In this document: piece after piece, positions 20,244-29,411 of the stretch
How positions within the stretch are numbered: position 1 is the stretch's first letter
How the letters are laid out: every line of letters starts with the position of its first letter
Source of the DNA: DASQEH01 sp038237745
Lineage (GTDB): Bacteria > Actinomycetota > Actinomycetes > Propionibacteriales > Nocardioidaceae
DNA: 64,000 bases
Direction of reading: 5' to 3'
Assembly: GCA_038237745.1 (NCBI GenBank)
Contig: JBBRYJ010000003.1
Span: 168,411-232,410 of the forward strand
Made by a program: the position numbers and the translations under genes
The notes under the pieces: model-generated
Databases searched by the model: none
What the model was told of the DNA's origin: nothing
The model's input: only the letters and a program-made list of their open reading frames with translations

Positions 20244-21149
20244 TCAGGACTCCCGCGCCTGCTCAGCCGTCGGCAGCATCATCGTGAAGGCGCGCGGCAG
20301 TACCTCCCACGTGCGGCTCGACATCGGACCTGCGAGCTCACCGTCGGTGTTGCACCAGAAGGGCTCGCCGCTGACCGTCACGCGCGCCGCGCGCGCCGTA
20401 CGCACGTCGTGGCGCTCGTCGTGGGTGCCACGTTTGAGGCGGATGCCGTACTGGAGCCGGTCCAGTGGCTTGACGGAGAACGACACGAGTACGTCGACGA
20501 GCCCGTCCGAGGGGTCGGCGTCCGGGGTGAGCTCGGTTCCGCCGCCCACCCTCGTGCCGTTCCCGACGCCCACCTGGAGCACCCGGCGCGAGCCGTCAGC
20601 GAGCACCTCGTCACCTGCCACGACGCGGACCCGGTGTCCCTGCGTCTTGAGCGCCGCGACGAGCGCTCCCACGACGTAGCCGGCCTTGCCCAGCTTGGCC
20701 TTCCACGGCTCCGCCTCCTTGCCGGCGTCCGCGCCGACGCCGGCGTGTGCCACGTTGACGACGATGCCGTCCTCGTCGTCGACGAGTATGTCGATGTTGG
20801 CCGGCCGACCGTCGACCACGACGCCGGCAGCCTCCGAAGGATCGAGCGGGATGTGCACGCCTCGGGCGAAGTCGTTCCCCGTGCCGAGAGGGATCAGCCC
20901 AATGGTTGGTTGGTCGAGCTCGCCGCGACGACGCAGAGCCGTCAGGGTCGCGTGCAGGCTTCCGTCTCCACCGGCCACCACCACATCCCTGCCGGCACGG
21001 TCTCCGAGTGCCCGGTCGAGGTCGTCGAGGTCGCCGGTGGCGACGACGTCCACGTCACAACGCAGCCGCAGGGCAGTCACGGCGTCGTCCAGGGCGGACT
21101 CCTCTGCGGAACCGGCGTCTGCGTTGGCGATGAGCAGGATGTCTTCCAC
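20244..21149 (-). CDS. Diacylglycerol kinase-catalytic-domain lipid kinase
   Basis: A 301-residue enzyme of the DAGK/sphingosine kinase/YegS fold that phosphorylates a lipid alcohol such as diacylglycerol. The nucleotide-binding signature is GGDGS (60-64) and LGTGNDFARG (88-97). The C-terminal beta-sandwich includes VGNGTRVGGG and PFWCNTDGE. The product could feed phosphatidate synthesis or lipid recycling. The GTG at 21149 follows TACGGT by 8 nt and lacks a ribosome site, so it may be leaderless. It is divergent from purA (108 bp between starts). Confidence 0.87.
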   Translation of the reverse strand: MEDILLIANADAGSAEESALDDAVTALRLRCDVDVVATGDLDDLDRALGDRAGRDVVVAGGDGSLHATLTALRRRGELDQPTIGLIPLGTGNDFARGVHIPLDPSEAAGVVVDGRPANIDILVDDEDGIVVNVAHAGVGADAGKEAEPWKAKLGKAGYVVGALVAALKTQGHRVRVVAGDEVLADGSRRVLQVGVGNGTRVGGGTELTPDADPSDGLVDVLVSFSVKPLDRLQYGIRLKRGTHDERHDVRTARAARVTVSGEPFWCNTDGELAGPMSSRTWEVLPRAFTMMLPTAEQARES

Positions 21150-21210
21150 AGTTGCGAACCGTAGTCGGTGACGGGCGCGGCGTCACCACCCTGCCTGGCG
21201 CGGCGTCCGC

Positions 21211-21216
21211 TAGCAT
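21211..21216 (+). promoter_or_regulatory. Possible -10 box upstream of purA
   Basis: TAGCAT lies 41 bp before the purA ATG, leaving a short leader that carries GAGAGGG as ribosome binding site. The -35 region is not recognisable, so confidence is low. Confidence 0.3.
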
Positions 21217-21257
21217 GTACCGCCCACTGTGCCGCCGACAGTCGAGAGGGTGCAGAC

Positions 21258-22547
21258 ATGCCCGCGATGGTGATCGTCGGCGTCCAGTGGGGCGACGAGG
21301 GCAAGGGCAAGGCGACCGACCAGCTGGGTAGCCGCGTCGACTACGTCGTGAAGTTCAACGGAGGCAACAACGCGGGGCACACCGTCGTCATCGACGGCGA
21401 GAAGTACGCCTTGCACCTGTTACCCAGCGGCATCCTCACGCCTGGGTGCGTGCCGGTGATCGGCAATGGTGTCGTCGTCGATCTGACCGTGCTCTTCGAG
21501 GAGCTGAACGGTCTCGAGGCGCGAGGCGTCGACGTCTCGCGGCTCCTGGTCAGCGCCAACGCGCACGTGATCGCCGACTACCACCGCACCTTGGACAAGG
21601 TCGCCGAGCGGTTCCTCGGATCGGGGCGGATCGGCACGACGGGTCGAGGGATCGGGCCTACCTACGCAGACAAGATGAACCGGATCGGCGTGCGGATCCA
21701 GGACATCTTCGACGAGAGCATCCTTCGCCAGAAGGTGGAGGAGGCCCTGGACTTCAAGAATCAGCTGCTCACAAAGGTCTACAACCGGCGTGCCATCGAG
21801 CCCGACGAGATCCTGGACGACCTGCTGTCGCACCGAGAGCGGCTCCGCCCGATGGTGACCGACACGGCTCTGGTACTCGACCAGGCGCTCAGCCGCGGCG
21901 AGACGGTGCTCCTCGAGGCGAGCCAGGCGACCCTGCTCGACGTCGACCACGGAACCTACCCGTTCGTCACCTCGTCGTCTGCCACCTCCGGCGGCGCGTG
22001 CACCGGCTCCGGCATCCCGCCGACCCGCATCGACCGAGTCGTCGGAATCGTCAAGGCATACACCACTCGGGTGGGTGCGGGCCCCTTCCCGACCGAGCTG
22101 CACGGCGACGACGGCGACTTCCTTCGGACCAGCGGATCGGAGTACGGCACGACCACGGGCCGCCCCCGGCGCTGCGGCTGGTATGACGCCGTGGTCGCCC
22201 GTTACGCCGGGCGGATCAACGGGATCACCGACCTGGTGCTGACGAAGCTGGATGTGCTCACGGGTCTCGAGAAGGTGCCCGTCTGCGTGGCGTACGACGT
22301 CGACGGGAGCCGACACGACGAGATGCCGGTCAGCCAGTCGGACTTCCACCACGCGATACCCGTCTACGAGGAGCTCCCCGGCTGGTCGCAGGACATCTCC
22401 GGTGCGCGGACCCCGGCGGACCTGCCGCCCAACGCTCGCGCGTACGTGCAGGCTGTCGAGGACATGTCCGGGGCACGCATCTCCACGATCGGCGTGGGGC
22501 CGGGTCGCGACGAGACCGTTGTCGTCCACGACCTGCTCGCGGGCTGA
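21258..22547 (+). CDS. purA: Adenylosuccinate synthetase
   Basis: A 429-residue GTP-dependent ligase joining IMP and aspartate to adenylosuccinate, the first step from IMP to AMP. The glycine-rich GTP/IMP loop is QWGDEGKGK (9-17). NGGNNAGHTVV follows, then GTTGRGIGPTYADK in the middle and the arginine-containing TTTGRPRRCGW near 300. The ATG at 21258 has GAGAGGG 7 nt upstream; an earlier in-frame start at 21168 would read through the promoter region. purD follows after 23 bp. Confidence 0.97.
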   Translation: MPAMVIVGVQWGDEGKGKATDQLGSRVDYVVKFNGGNNAGHTVVIDGEKYALHLLPSGILTPGCVPVIGNGVVVDLTVLFEELNGLEARGVDVSRLLVSANAHVIADYHRTLDKVAERFLGSGRIGTTGRGIGPTYADKMNRIGVRIQDIFDESILRQKVEEALDFKNQLLTKVYNRRAIEPDEILDDLLSHRERLRPMVTDTALVLDQALSRGETVLLEASQATLLDVDHGTYPFVTSSSATSGGACTGSGIPPTRIDRVVGIVKAYTTRVGAGPFPTELHGDDGDFLRTSGSEYGTTTGRPRRCGWYDAVVARYAGRINGITDLVLTKLDVLTGLEKVPVCVAYDVDGSRHDEMPVSQSDFHHAIPVYEELPGWSQDISGARTPADLPPNARAYVQAVEDMSGARISTIGVGPGRDETVVVHDLLAG

Positions 22548-22570
22548 CGGGGATTCGCGAGCGTGGCCGC

Positions 22571-23848
22571 GTGAGGGTACTGGTGGTCGGTGGTGGGGGC
22601 CGCGAGCACGCGCTGGCGCTGGGGCTGGCCCGCGACCCCGAGGTGGAGGTCGTGCACGCGGCACCGGGAAACCCGGGCATCGCCACCGTTGCGGAGAGCC
22701 ATCACGTGGACCCGCTCGACCCTCCTGCTGTGGCCGGTCTGGCCCGGCACCTGGGCCTAGACCTCGTGGTGGTGGGTCCCGAGGGACCGCTGGTCGCAGG
22801 CGTGGGCGATGCCCTGCGGGCGGCCGGGGTCGTGTGTTTCGGGCCCGATCGGAACGCCGCCGAGATCGAGGGGTCGAAGGCGTTCGCCAAGTCGGTGATG
22901 GCTTCGGCCGGCGTCCCTACGGCTGCTGCAAGGGTGTGCAGCACGGCTGCGGAAGTGGAGGCAGCACTGGCGGAGTTCGGTCCGCCGTACGTCGTGAAGG
23001 ACGACGGGCTCGCTGGGGGGAAGGGCGTGGTGGTAACGGACGACCGATCTGCCGCCGCAGCGCACGCCGCGTCGTGCGGGCGCGTCGTCGTCGAGGAGTT
23101 CCTCGACGGACCGGAGGTGTCGCTGTTCGCCGTGTGCGACGGCCGGCTGGCTCTGCCGATGCAGGCGGCACAGGACTTCAAGCGGCTCGGTGACGGCGAG
23201 GCTGGACCCAACACCGGCGGCATGGGCGCCTACAGCCCGCTGCCCTGGGCGTCGACCGACCTCGGCGACGAGGTGCGCGAGACGGTCCTCCAGCCGGCCG
23301 TCGACGAGCTGGCACGGCGCGGCAGGGCCTTCGTCGGGCTGCTGTACGCCGGGTTGGCGCTGACCGAGCGCGGCCTGAAGGTCGTCGAGTTCAACGCCCG
23401 GTTCGGGGACCCGGAGACGCAGGCCCTGCTCGAGCTTCTGGACAGCCCGCTCGGCCAGGTGCTGCACACGGCCGCGACCGGAGGCCTGAGTGGTTTCGGG
23501 CCGCTGCGCTGGAGCGGCGGTGCCGCTGTCTCGGTGGTGATGTCCGCGGCGGGCTACCCCGCCTCGCCCCGTAGTGGCGACCCGGTCTCCGGTATCGCGG
23601 ACGCCGAGGCGCTGAGCGGCGTACGCGTCTACCAGGCCGGGACTGCCTACAGCCCAGATGTACCCGGCGGTCTCGTCACCGCCGGCGGACGGGTGCTGGC
23701 GGTGACGGCAACGGGCCCGGACCTCCCCACAGCCCGCAGGCGTGCCTATGACGGGGTGGGGCGCATAGGTTTCGCTGGTGCGCATGCCCGCAGCGATATC
23801 GCCGAAGCAGCTGCGGGTGTCGGGGGCTCTGCGTTGCCCGGCGCGTGA
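22571..23848 (+). CDS. purD: Phosphoribosylamine-glycine ligase (GAR synthetase)
   Basis: A 425-residue ATP-grasp enzyme forming glycinamide ribonucleotide, the second step of purine synthesis. Key stretches are the N-terminal VLVVGGGGREHALAL, the ATP-grasp VVKDDGLAGGKGVVV (about 139-153), GPNTGGMGAYSPLPW (about 213-227) and FNARFGDPETQ (about 275-285). The gene starts GTG, 23 bp after purA. Its stop overlaps a possible upstream GTG of purB. Confidence 0.96.
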   Translation: MRVLVVGGGGREHALALGLARDPEVEVVHAAPGNPGIATVAESHHVDPLDPPAVAGLARHLGLDLVVVGPEGPLVAGVGDALRAAGVVCFGPDRNAAEIEGSKAFAKSVMASAGVPTAAARVCSTAAEVEAALAEFGPPYVVKDDGLAGGKGVVVTDDRSAAAAHAASCGRVVVEEFLDGPEVSLFAVCDGRLALPMQAAQDFKRLGDGEAGPNTGGMGAYSPLPWASTDLGDEVRETVLQPAVDELARRGRAFVGLLYAGLALTERGLKVVEFNARFGDPETQALLELLDSPLGQVLHTAATGGLSGFGPLRWSGGAAVSVVMSAAGYPASPRSGDPVSGIADAEALSGVRVYQAGTAYSPDVPGGLVTAGGRVLAVTATGPDLPTARRRAYDGVGRIGFAGAHARSDIAEAAAGVGGSALPGA

Positions 23849-23864
23849 CCCGGCGTTGCTACGC

Positions 23865-23870
23865 GATACT
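23865..23870 (+). promoter_or_regulatory. Putative -10 box for leaderless purB
   Basis: GATACT lies 7 nt before the GTG at 23878, inside the first 40 bp after the purD stop, with no ribosome binding site. It supports 23878 as the start and suggests purB has its own promoter. Confidence 0.4.
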
Positions 23871-23877
23871 TGTCCGG

Positions 23878-25299
23878 GTGACGGAGATCCCCAATGTGCT
23901 TGCGGCCCGGTACGCCTCTGAGAAGATGAGGCAGACGTGGTCCCCCCGCCACAAGGTGGTCGCGGAGCGCCGGCTCTGGGTGAGCGTCATGCGCGCGCAG
24001 AGGGAACTTGGGGTCGACGTCCCGGACGGCGCGCTCGAGGCGTACGAGGCTGTCATAGAGGACGTCGACCTCGCCTCGATCGCCGAGCGTGAGCGGCGTA
24101 CCCGCCACGACGTGAAGGCGCGGATCGACGAGTTCAGCGCCCTCGCGGGCTATCAGCAGATCCACCGGGGAATGACCAGCCGCGACCTCACCGAGAACGT
24201 CGAGCAGATGCAGGTCCGTGAGTCGCTTCTGGTGATCAGGGCGAGGATGATCGCCACGCTCGCCCGCCTCGCCGAGCTCGCGGCCACCCACCGCACGCTG
24301 GTGGTTACCGGGCGCACGCACAACGTTGCGGCGCAGGCGACGACGCTGGGCAAGCGGTTCGCCTCGATCGCCGACGAGATGTTGGGCGCCCTCGAAAGGC
24401 TCGACGAGCTGGTCGCCCGCTACCCGTTGCGGGGAGTCAAGGGGCCGGTCGGCACGTCGCAGGATCAGCTGGACCTGCTCGGCGGCGACCCGTCGAAGCT
24501 GGAGAGTCTCGAGCGGGAGGTGGCGAGCCATCTCGGCTTCGACCGGGTACTGACAAGCGTCGGCCAGGTCTACCCCCGCTCGCTCGACTTCGACGTCGTG
24601 GCATGCCTGGTGCGGGCCGTCGCCGGGCCTGGCAGCCTGGCGACGTCCATCCGTCTGATGGCAGGTGGCGAGCTGGTGACCGAGGGCTTCCAACCCGGCC
24701 AGGTGGGGTCGAGCGCGATGCCGCACAAGATGAACACGCGCTCGTGTGAACGCGTCAACGGGCTCGCGGTCGTCCTGCGCGGCTACCTGTCCATGGTCGG
24801 CGAGCTCGCCGGCGACCAGTGGAACGAGGGCGACGTGTCGTGCAGCGTCGTACGACGGGTCGCCCTTCCTGACGCCTTCTTCGCGGCCGACGGCCTGTTC
24901 GAGACCTTTCTGGTCGTGCTCGGCGAGTTCGGCGTGTTCCCCGCGGTCGTGCAGCGAGAGCTGGACCGGTACCTACCGTTCCTCACGACGACGAAGGTGC
25001 TGCTGGCGTCGATGCGGCGAGGAGTCGGTCGTGAGGTGGCGCACGAGGCGATCAAGGAGCACGCGGTCGCGGTCGCCCTCGAGATGCGGGAGGGCTCGCA
25101 GAGCAACGACCTGCTCGACCGGTTGGGTGCCGACGGACGGCTCGGGCTGACCGCTGCAGACCTGGCGTCGCTGGTCGCCGAGCCGTTGACGTTCACCGGT
25201 ACGGCGACGCGCCAGGTCGACGACGTCGTGAAACGGGTGGAGCAGCTGGTGGCGGCCCATCCCGAAGCGGCGGGATACCAGCCCGCGCCGATCTTGTGA
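23878..25299 (+). CDS. purB: Adenylosuccinate lyase
   Basis: A 473-residue fumarase-superfamily lyase acting twice in purine synthesis, on SAICAR and on adenylosuccinate. The superfamily signature GSSAMPHKMNTRSCE lies near residues 277-291, and the N-terminus IPNVLAARYASEKM aligns with other actinobacterial PurB. GTG 23878 is preferred over GTG 23845 because relatives begin just before IPNVLA and a GATACT hexamer lies 7 nt upstream. It ends 63 bp before a convergent secreted protein gene, so the purine run is interrupted here. Confidence 0.95.
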   Translation: MTEIPNVLAARYASEKMRQTWSPRHKVVAERRLWVSVMRAQRELGVDVPDGALEAYEAVIEDVDLASIAERERRTRHDVKARIDEFSALAGYQQIHRGMTSRDLTENVEQMQVRESLLVIRARMIATLARLAELAATHRTLVVTGRTHNVAAQATTLGKRFASIADEMLGALERLDELVARYPLRGVKGPVGTSQDQLDLLGGDPSKLESLEREVASHLGFDRVLTSVGQVYPRSLDFDVVACLVRAVAGPGSLATSIRLMAGGELVTEGFQPGQVGSSAMPHKMNTRSCERVNGLAVVLRGYLSMVGELAGDQWNEGDVSCSVVRRVALPDAFFAADGLFETFLVVLGEFGVFPAVVQRELDRYLPFLTTTKVLLASMRRGVGREVAHEAIKEHAVAVALEMREGSQSNDLLDRLGADGRLGLTAADLASLVAEPLTFTGTATRQVDDVVKRVEQLVAAHPEAAGYQPAPIL

Positions 25300-25362
25300 C
25301 GGGCGGCTTGAGACCGCGCCAGGTCGCAGCTGTGGGAGCGCGTTCGCTGGGGCGGGGCCGGT

Positions 25363-26715
25363 TCAGCGAGTTCTTATGAAGATGTCATACCTGTGGTTGT
25401 TGTAGTCCACGTCCAGGAAGTGGATGCCAGCAGTGGCGAACGCGACGACACCGCCGCCCGCGGAGATCGAGGGACTGAAGCTGCCCCAGTGGAAGCCGTC
25501 CAGCCCACTCGGGGTCACGGACACCTCCTCGGTCGTCTGCTCCGCTCGACTGCGGACGTACACCTCTCCTGCATGTACGCGGCGCCCCGGAATCAGGTTG
25601 TTGGCTCCGGAGGCGAACGCCACGTAACCGCCGTGTGCTGAGATTGAGGGATTTCCGCTGCGGAAGTTGCCTTGCCGGCCAGCCGCCGAGACGGAAACCC
25701 GCCGGGTCGAGTTGGTGACCGCATCGTGGACGAAGACGTCGCCCATCGCGTTCGTGTCGTGCGGCACCAGATTGCTCGACGTCGATTGGAAGGCGACAAA
25801 GCGCCCGCGGGCCGAGATGTCCGCGTCGAGGCTCTCGACGTTTCCCTGGCCGCCTCCGCTCGCAACGGAGACCCGGGTGATATCGCCGCTAACCCGATCC
25901 CGCACGAAGATGTCGGCCGTGCCGTTGGTGTCCCCAGCGACGAGGTTGGAAGCCAACGACGTGAAGGCGACGTAGCGTCCGTTCGTCGAGATGGCCGGGT
26001 CGAAGCTGGTGTTGTTGCCTTCTCCTCCGCTCGAGGGCAGTGAGATCCGGGACGTGCGCCCGGACACCATGTCGTGCACGAAGACGTCGGCCGTGCCGTT
26101 GGTGTCATCCGGGACGAGGTTGGGTGCTTCGGACTGGAACGCGACGAAGCGCCCGTTCCGGGAGATCGACGGGCTAGACGCCTCCCCGTCGCCCTGAGTC
26201 CCGTCCGAGGCTGCCGACACCAGGGTGCTCGTGGCGGTCGCCAGGTCTCTGACGTAGACGTCGTACCCGAGATGGGTGTCGTTCCTGATGATGTTCGTCG
26301 CCTGCGAGGCGAACGCGACGTACCGTCCGTCCGCCGAGATCACACCGTCGCGGCTGAAACCGTGCGCGTGCCGTCCGCCCACGGCGGCGGAGACCAGGGT
26401 TGTCGTGCCGGCGATCAGGTCTCGGACGAACACGTCCGGGACTCCCCCACCACCAGCACCAGCCACCAGGTTCGACGCCAACGAGGTGAATGCCACCTTC
26501 GTACCGTCGGCCGAGACGGAAGGAACGTAGCTGAAGTTGTTCGCCTGGTCCCCGTCGTTGTTCACCGAGACCAGCGTCGTCGTGCCGCTCAGGAAGACGG
26601 AGGCGGCAGGAGCCGCCCCTGCGGGTCCGCTCAGCCCGGCGGCGAGCACCGGCAGCACCAGTCCTGCCGCCAACGTTGCCGACCCCACTGTCGCTCTGCG
26701 CCACGATGTCTGCAT
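25363..26715 (-). CDS. Secreted PD40/WD40-like beta-propeller protein
   Basis: A 450-residue protein with a signal peptide (basic MQTSWRRATVG, then a hydrophobic stretch ending GPAGAAPA) and about seven copies of a 57-60-residue repeat. Each repeat carries a variant of PSVSADGTKVAFTSLASNLV followed by DVFVRDLxxGTTTLVSV. These are TolB/PD40-type propeller blades, and seven would close one propeller. No enzymatic residues, sortase motif or membrane anchor are seen, so it is probably free in the cell-wall space, perhaps binding carbohydrate or protein. The start is the ATG at 26715; a weak ribosome site leaves this uncertain. It lies on the opposite strand inside the purine cluster and just downstream of the oxidoreductase gene. 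Confidence 0.75.
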   Translation of the reverse strand: MQTSWRRATVGSATLAAGLVLPVLAAGLSGPAGAAPAASVFLSGTTTLVSVNNDGDQANNFSYVPSVSADGTKVAFTSLASNLVAGAGGGGVPDVFVRDLIAGTTTLVSAAVGGRHAHGFSRDGVISADGRYVAFASQATNIIRNDTHLGYDVYVRDLATATSTLVSAASDGTQGDGEASSPSISRNGRFVAFQSEAPNLVPDDTNGTADVFVHDMVSGRTSRISLPSSGGEGNNTSFDPAISTNGRYVAFTSLASNLVAGDTNGTADIFVRDRVSGDITRVSVASGGGQGNVESLDADISARGRFVAFQSTSSNLVPHDTNAMGDVFVHDAVTNSTRRVSVSAAGRQGNFRSGNPSISAHGGYVAFASGANNLIPGRRVHAGEVYVRSRAEQTTEEVSVTPSGLDGFHWGSFSPSISAGGGVVAFATAGIHFLDVDYNNHRYDIFIRTR

Positions 26716-26843
26716 AAGGGACAACCTAGCCCTGCGGCGGGCGGGTGAATACGCCATGGTTGTCCGTGTGTCCCATCCGACGGCGACGGCGACGGCTTGC
26801 CTGCTCCGAGTCGGTCGCGGTGGTTCGAGAAGCCGCGGCGAGG

Positions 26844-28442
26844 CTAGCTCGGCCGTCCTTGCGCACGTCGAAGCGCTCGCTCGCGAGCCCGGTCGTGAGC
26901 TAGCGCGGCCTTGGCGGCATTGGCTCCTGGCGTGCCATGCACACCGCCCCCCGGGTGGGCCGACGCGGAGCCGAGGAAGAGCCCCTTGATCGGGGTTTCC
27001 GCCCGCCCCATGCCGGGGACCGGGCGCAGCACGAGCTCCTGGCGCAGCCCGGCGGTGCCTCCGTTGATCGCCCCGCCGTGCAGGTTCGCGTCGCGCGCCT
27101 GGAACTCGCGGGGGCCGAGCGCGCGCCGGCTCAGGATACGGCTGGCGAGCTCCGGTGCGAACCGCTCGACTCGGGCCTGCATGCGGTCGGCCATGCGCTC
27201 CAGGTCCGAGCCGTCCCACGTCCCGCGAATGCGGCCGTCGCCAGCGTCCGAACGCGTCTGCTGAGGCACGTGCGTATAGGCCCACAGCGACTCGGTCCCT
27301 GGCGGCGACCTGCTCGGGTCGGTCGACGTCATCTGGCCGACGAGAAGCAGGGGAGCCGCGGGGACGGTGTGCCCCTTGATCTGCGCGGCGAATGTCGAGA
27401 GCTCGGAGACAGAGTGCGCGATGTGAACCGTGCCCGGCGTACTCGGCGGAGCGGGCTCCCATGGCACAGGGGCGGACAGTGCCCAGTCGACCTTGATCGT
27501 CGACGGGTCCCAACGGAAGCGCTTGATCCCCCATCGCGTGCGGGCGGGCAGGTCGTCGAGCGCTACCAGCCCGCCGTACAGAGCCGGAGCCGAGACGTTG
27601 GCCACGACGGCACGTACAGCCGGGATCTCTTCGCCACTCGCGAGCCGCACCGCGACCGCCCGACCGTCGCGCACCATGATCGAGGTGGCCTCTGCGCCTG
27701 TCACGATCGTGCCGCCACTCGCCTCGAGCCGGCGGGCCAGCGCGGAGATGAGCTGGCCAGCGCCCCCTTCGGGCACGGGGAAGCCCACTGTCTGGCCGAG
27801 CATCGCCAAGATGAGCCCGAAGATCCCTGAGCCGGCGTTGCTGGGTGAGAAGTCGGCGTGGAGGGCGTTTCCCGCGAGCAGCAGACGCCCTCCCTCGCCG
27901 GAGAAGTACCGCTCCCCGAGCCTCTTGACCGACGTCAGAGGAAGCGCGAGCGCCGAGAGCCCACCTGCCCGGGGAAGGTTGACGAGCAGCCGGGCACCAT
28001 GTCGGATCGGCGGGAACGGTGTCAGGAGCGCGCTGATCAGGTCGTCACCGAACGTCTGCCACATCCCGTACAGGTCGAGCCAGGCCTGACCGTCGCCATG
28101 GTGCAGTGCCTCGAGGGATGCCGCTGTCTTGTGGGGGTCGCGGTAGAGCATCGCCCAGGTACCGTCCGGGAGCGGGTTCCCGAGCACCGCTGGCGCATGA
28201 AGCCATCGAAGGCCGTGCTCCTCCAGATGGAGCGAACGAATCGTTTCGGAGGCGGCGGCCAGCGGGTAGAACGCGCTGAACGTGTCATGACGGAACCCGA
28301 CGTGCACCTCTGTGTCGGTGCGCACGGCTCCCCCGAGGGTCGGCTGCGCCTCCAGGACCGTCACCGACCAACCGGCGTCGGTGAGCAGGTTCGCGGCTAC
28401 CAGGCCGTTCGGCCCGGAACCGATCACCACAGCGTCCGTCAC
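26844..28442 (-). CDS. Phytoene dehydrogenase-like FAD-dependent oxidoreductase
   Basis: A 532-residue flavoprotein. The N-terminal Rossmann dinucleotide motif VVIGSGPNGLVAANLL (5-20) is followed by an acidic strand end (VLEAQPTLGGAVRT). The C-terminal FAD contact LFLGSASAHPGGGVHGTPG lies near 490-508. This layout fits the CrtI/PYROXD2-related family, which includes desaturases and isomerases of carotenoids and unknown substrates. No carotenoid genes lie nearby, so the substrate is open. It starts GTG at 28442, is divergent from purC (89 bp between starts), and runs toward the propeller gene 128 bp downstream. Confidence 0.82.
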   Translation of the reverse strand: MTDAVVIGSGPNGLVAANLLTDAGWSVTVLEAQPTLGGAVRTDTEVHVGFRHDTFSAFYPLAAASETIRSLHLEEHGLRWLHAPAVLGNPLPDGTWAMLYRDPHKTAASLEALHHGDGQAWLDLYGMWQTFGDDLISALLTPFPPIRHGARLLVNLPRAGGLSALALPLTSVKRLGERYFSGEGGRLLLAGNALHADFSPSNAGSGIFGLILAMLGQTVGFPVPEGGAGQLISALARRLEASGGTIVTGAEATSIMVRDGRAVAVRLASGEEIPAVRAVVANVSAPALYGGLVALDDLPARTRWGIKRFRWDPSTIKVDWALSAPVPWEPAPPSTPGTVHIAHSVSELSTFAAQIKGHTVPAAPLLLVGQMTSTDPSRSPPGTESLWAYTHVPQQTRSDAGDGRIRGTWDGSDLERMADRMQARVERFAPELASRILSRRALGPREFQARDANLHGGAINGGTAGLRQELVLRPVPGMGRAETPIKGLFLGSASAHPGGGVHGTPGANAAKAALAHDRARERALRRAQGRPS

Positions 28443-28531
28443 GCTCCCATCCTCCCCCGTACCTGACGAACTCGCGCGATGGGCTGTTTTGCGGCTCGCC
28501 GGGACTGGTGCGACTACGCCAGGATGGGGGG

Positions 28532-29395
28532 ATGGTCGACGCCGTCGCAGGAGCCCGGCACCTGCACTCTGGCAAGGTCCGCGACCTGTTCGAGCTCGAC
28601 GACGGGCGGCTGCTCATCGTCGCGTCCGACCGCCTCTCGGCGTACGACGTCGTGCTTGTGCCGGAGATCCCCGACAAGGGCGAGATCCTCACCCGCCTGT
28701 CGTTGTGGTGGTTCTACCAGCTCCGCGACCTCGTCCCGAACCACGTGCTCTCGACTGATGTTCCGCCGGAGGTCGCTGGACGCGCCATGATCTGCGAGCG
28801 GCTCGAGATGTTCATGGTGGAATGCGTGGCCCGGGGCTACCTCGCCGGTTCCGCTTTCGGCGACTACCAAGCAACCGGCGGCATCTGTGGCATCGGGCTT
28901 CCCGACGGCCTCGTCGAAGGCTCGCGCCTCCCCGAGCCGATCTTCACGCCGGCGACGAAGGCCGACGCCGGGGAGCACGACCAGAACGTCACGTACGACG
29001 CCGTGGTCGAGACCGTCGGAGACGACGTCGCCGCCGAGCTGCGAGCACACACGCTGGCCGTGTACTCGCGGGCCGAGGCAATAGCCCGTGAGCGCGGCAT
29101 CATCGTCGCCGACACGAAGCTGGAGTTCGGCCGACGCGCGGACGGCTCCATCGTGCTTGCCGACGAGGTACTGACGCCCGACTCGTCTCGCTTCTGGCCC
29201 GCCGACCGTTGGCAGCCCGGCCGCGCCCAGCCGTCGTATGACAAGCAGTTCGTCCGCGACTGGCTGACGTCGCCGGAAGCCAGGTGGGACCGGGCGTCGG
29301 GCGCTCGCCCGCCCGAGCTGCCGGAACTCGTTGTCGAGCGTTCCCGTGCCACTTATGTTGAGGCGTACGAGCGGCTCACAGGCGAGGCGTTCTGA
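28532..29395 (+). CDS. purC: SAICAR synthetase
   Basis: A 287-residue phosphoribosylaminoimidazole-succinocarboxamide synthase joining CAIR and aspartate. Motifs are SGKVRDLFEL (13-22), VASDRLSAYDVV (about 31-42), ECVARGYLAGSAF (the family signature) and DTKLEFGRR with VLADEVLTPDSSRFW. The ATG at 28532 is preceded by AGGATGGGGG; an in-frame GTG at 28508 is possible but lacks such a site. The acyl-CoA ligase gene starts 16 bp after its stop. Confidence 0.96.
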   Translation: MVDAVAGARHLHSGKVRDLFELDDGRLLIVASDRLSAYDVVLVPEIPDKGEILTRLSLWWFYQLRDLVPNHVLSTDVPPEVAGRAMICERLEMFMVECVARGYLAGSAFGDYQATGGICGIGLPDGLVEGSRLPEPIFTPATKADAGEHDQNVTYDAVVETVGDDVAAELRAHTLAVYSRAEAIARERGIIVADTKLEFGRRADGSIVLADEVLTPDSSRFWPADRWQPGRAQPSYDKQFVRDWLTSPEARWDRASGARPPELPELVVERSRATYVEAYERLTGEAF

Positions 29396-29411
29396 CCTGC
29401 GGGAGTGTGCG

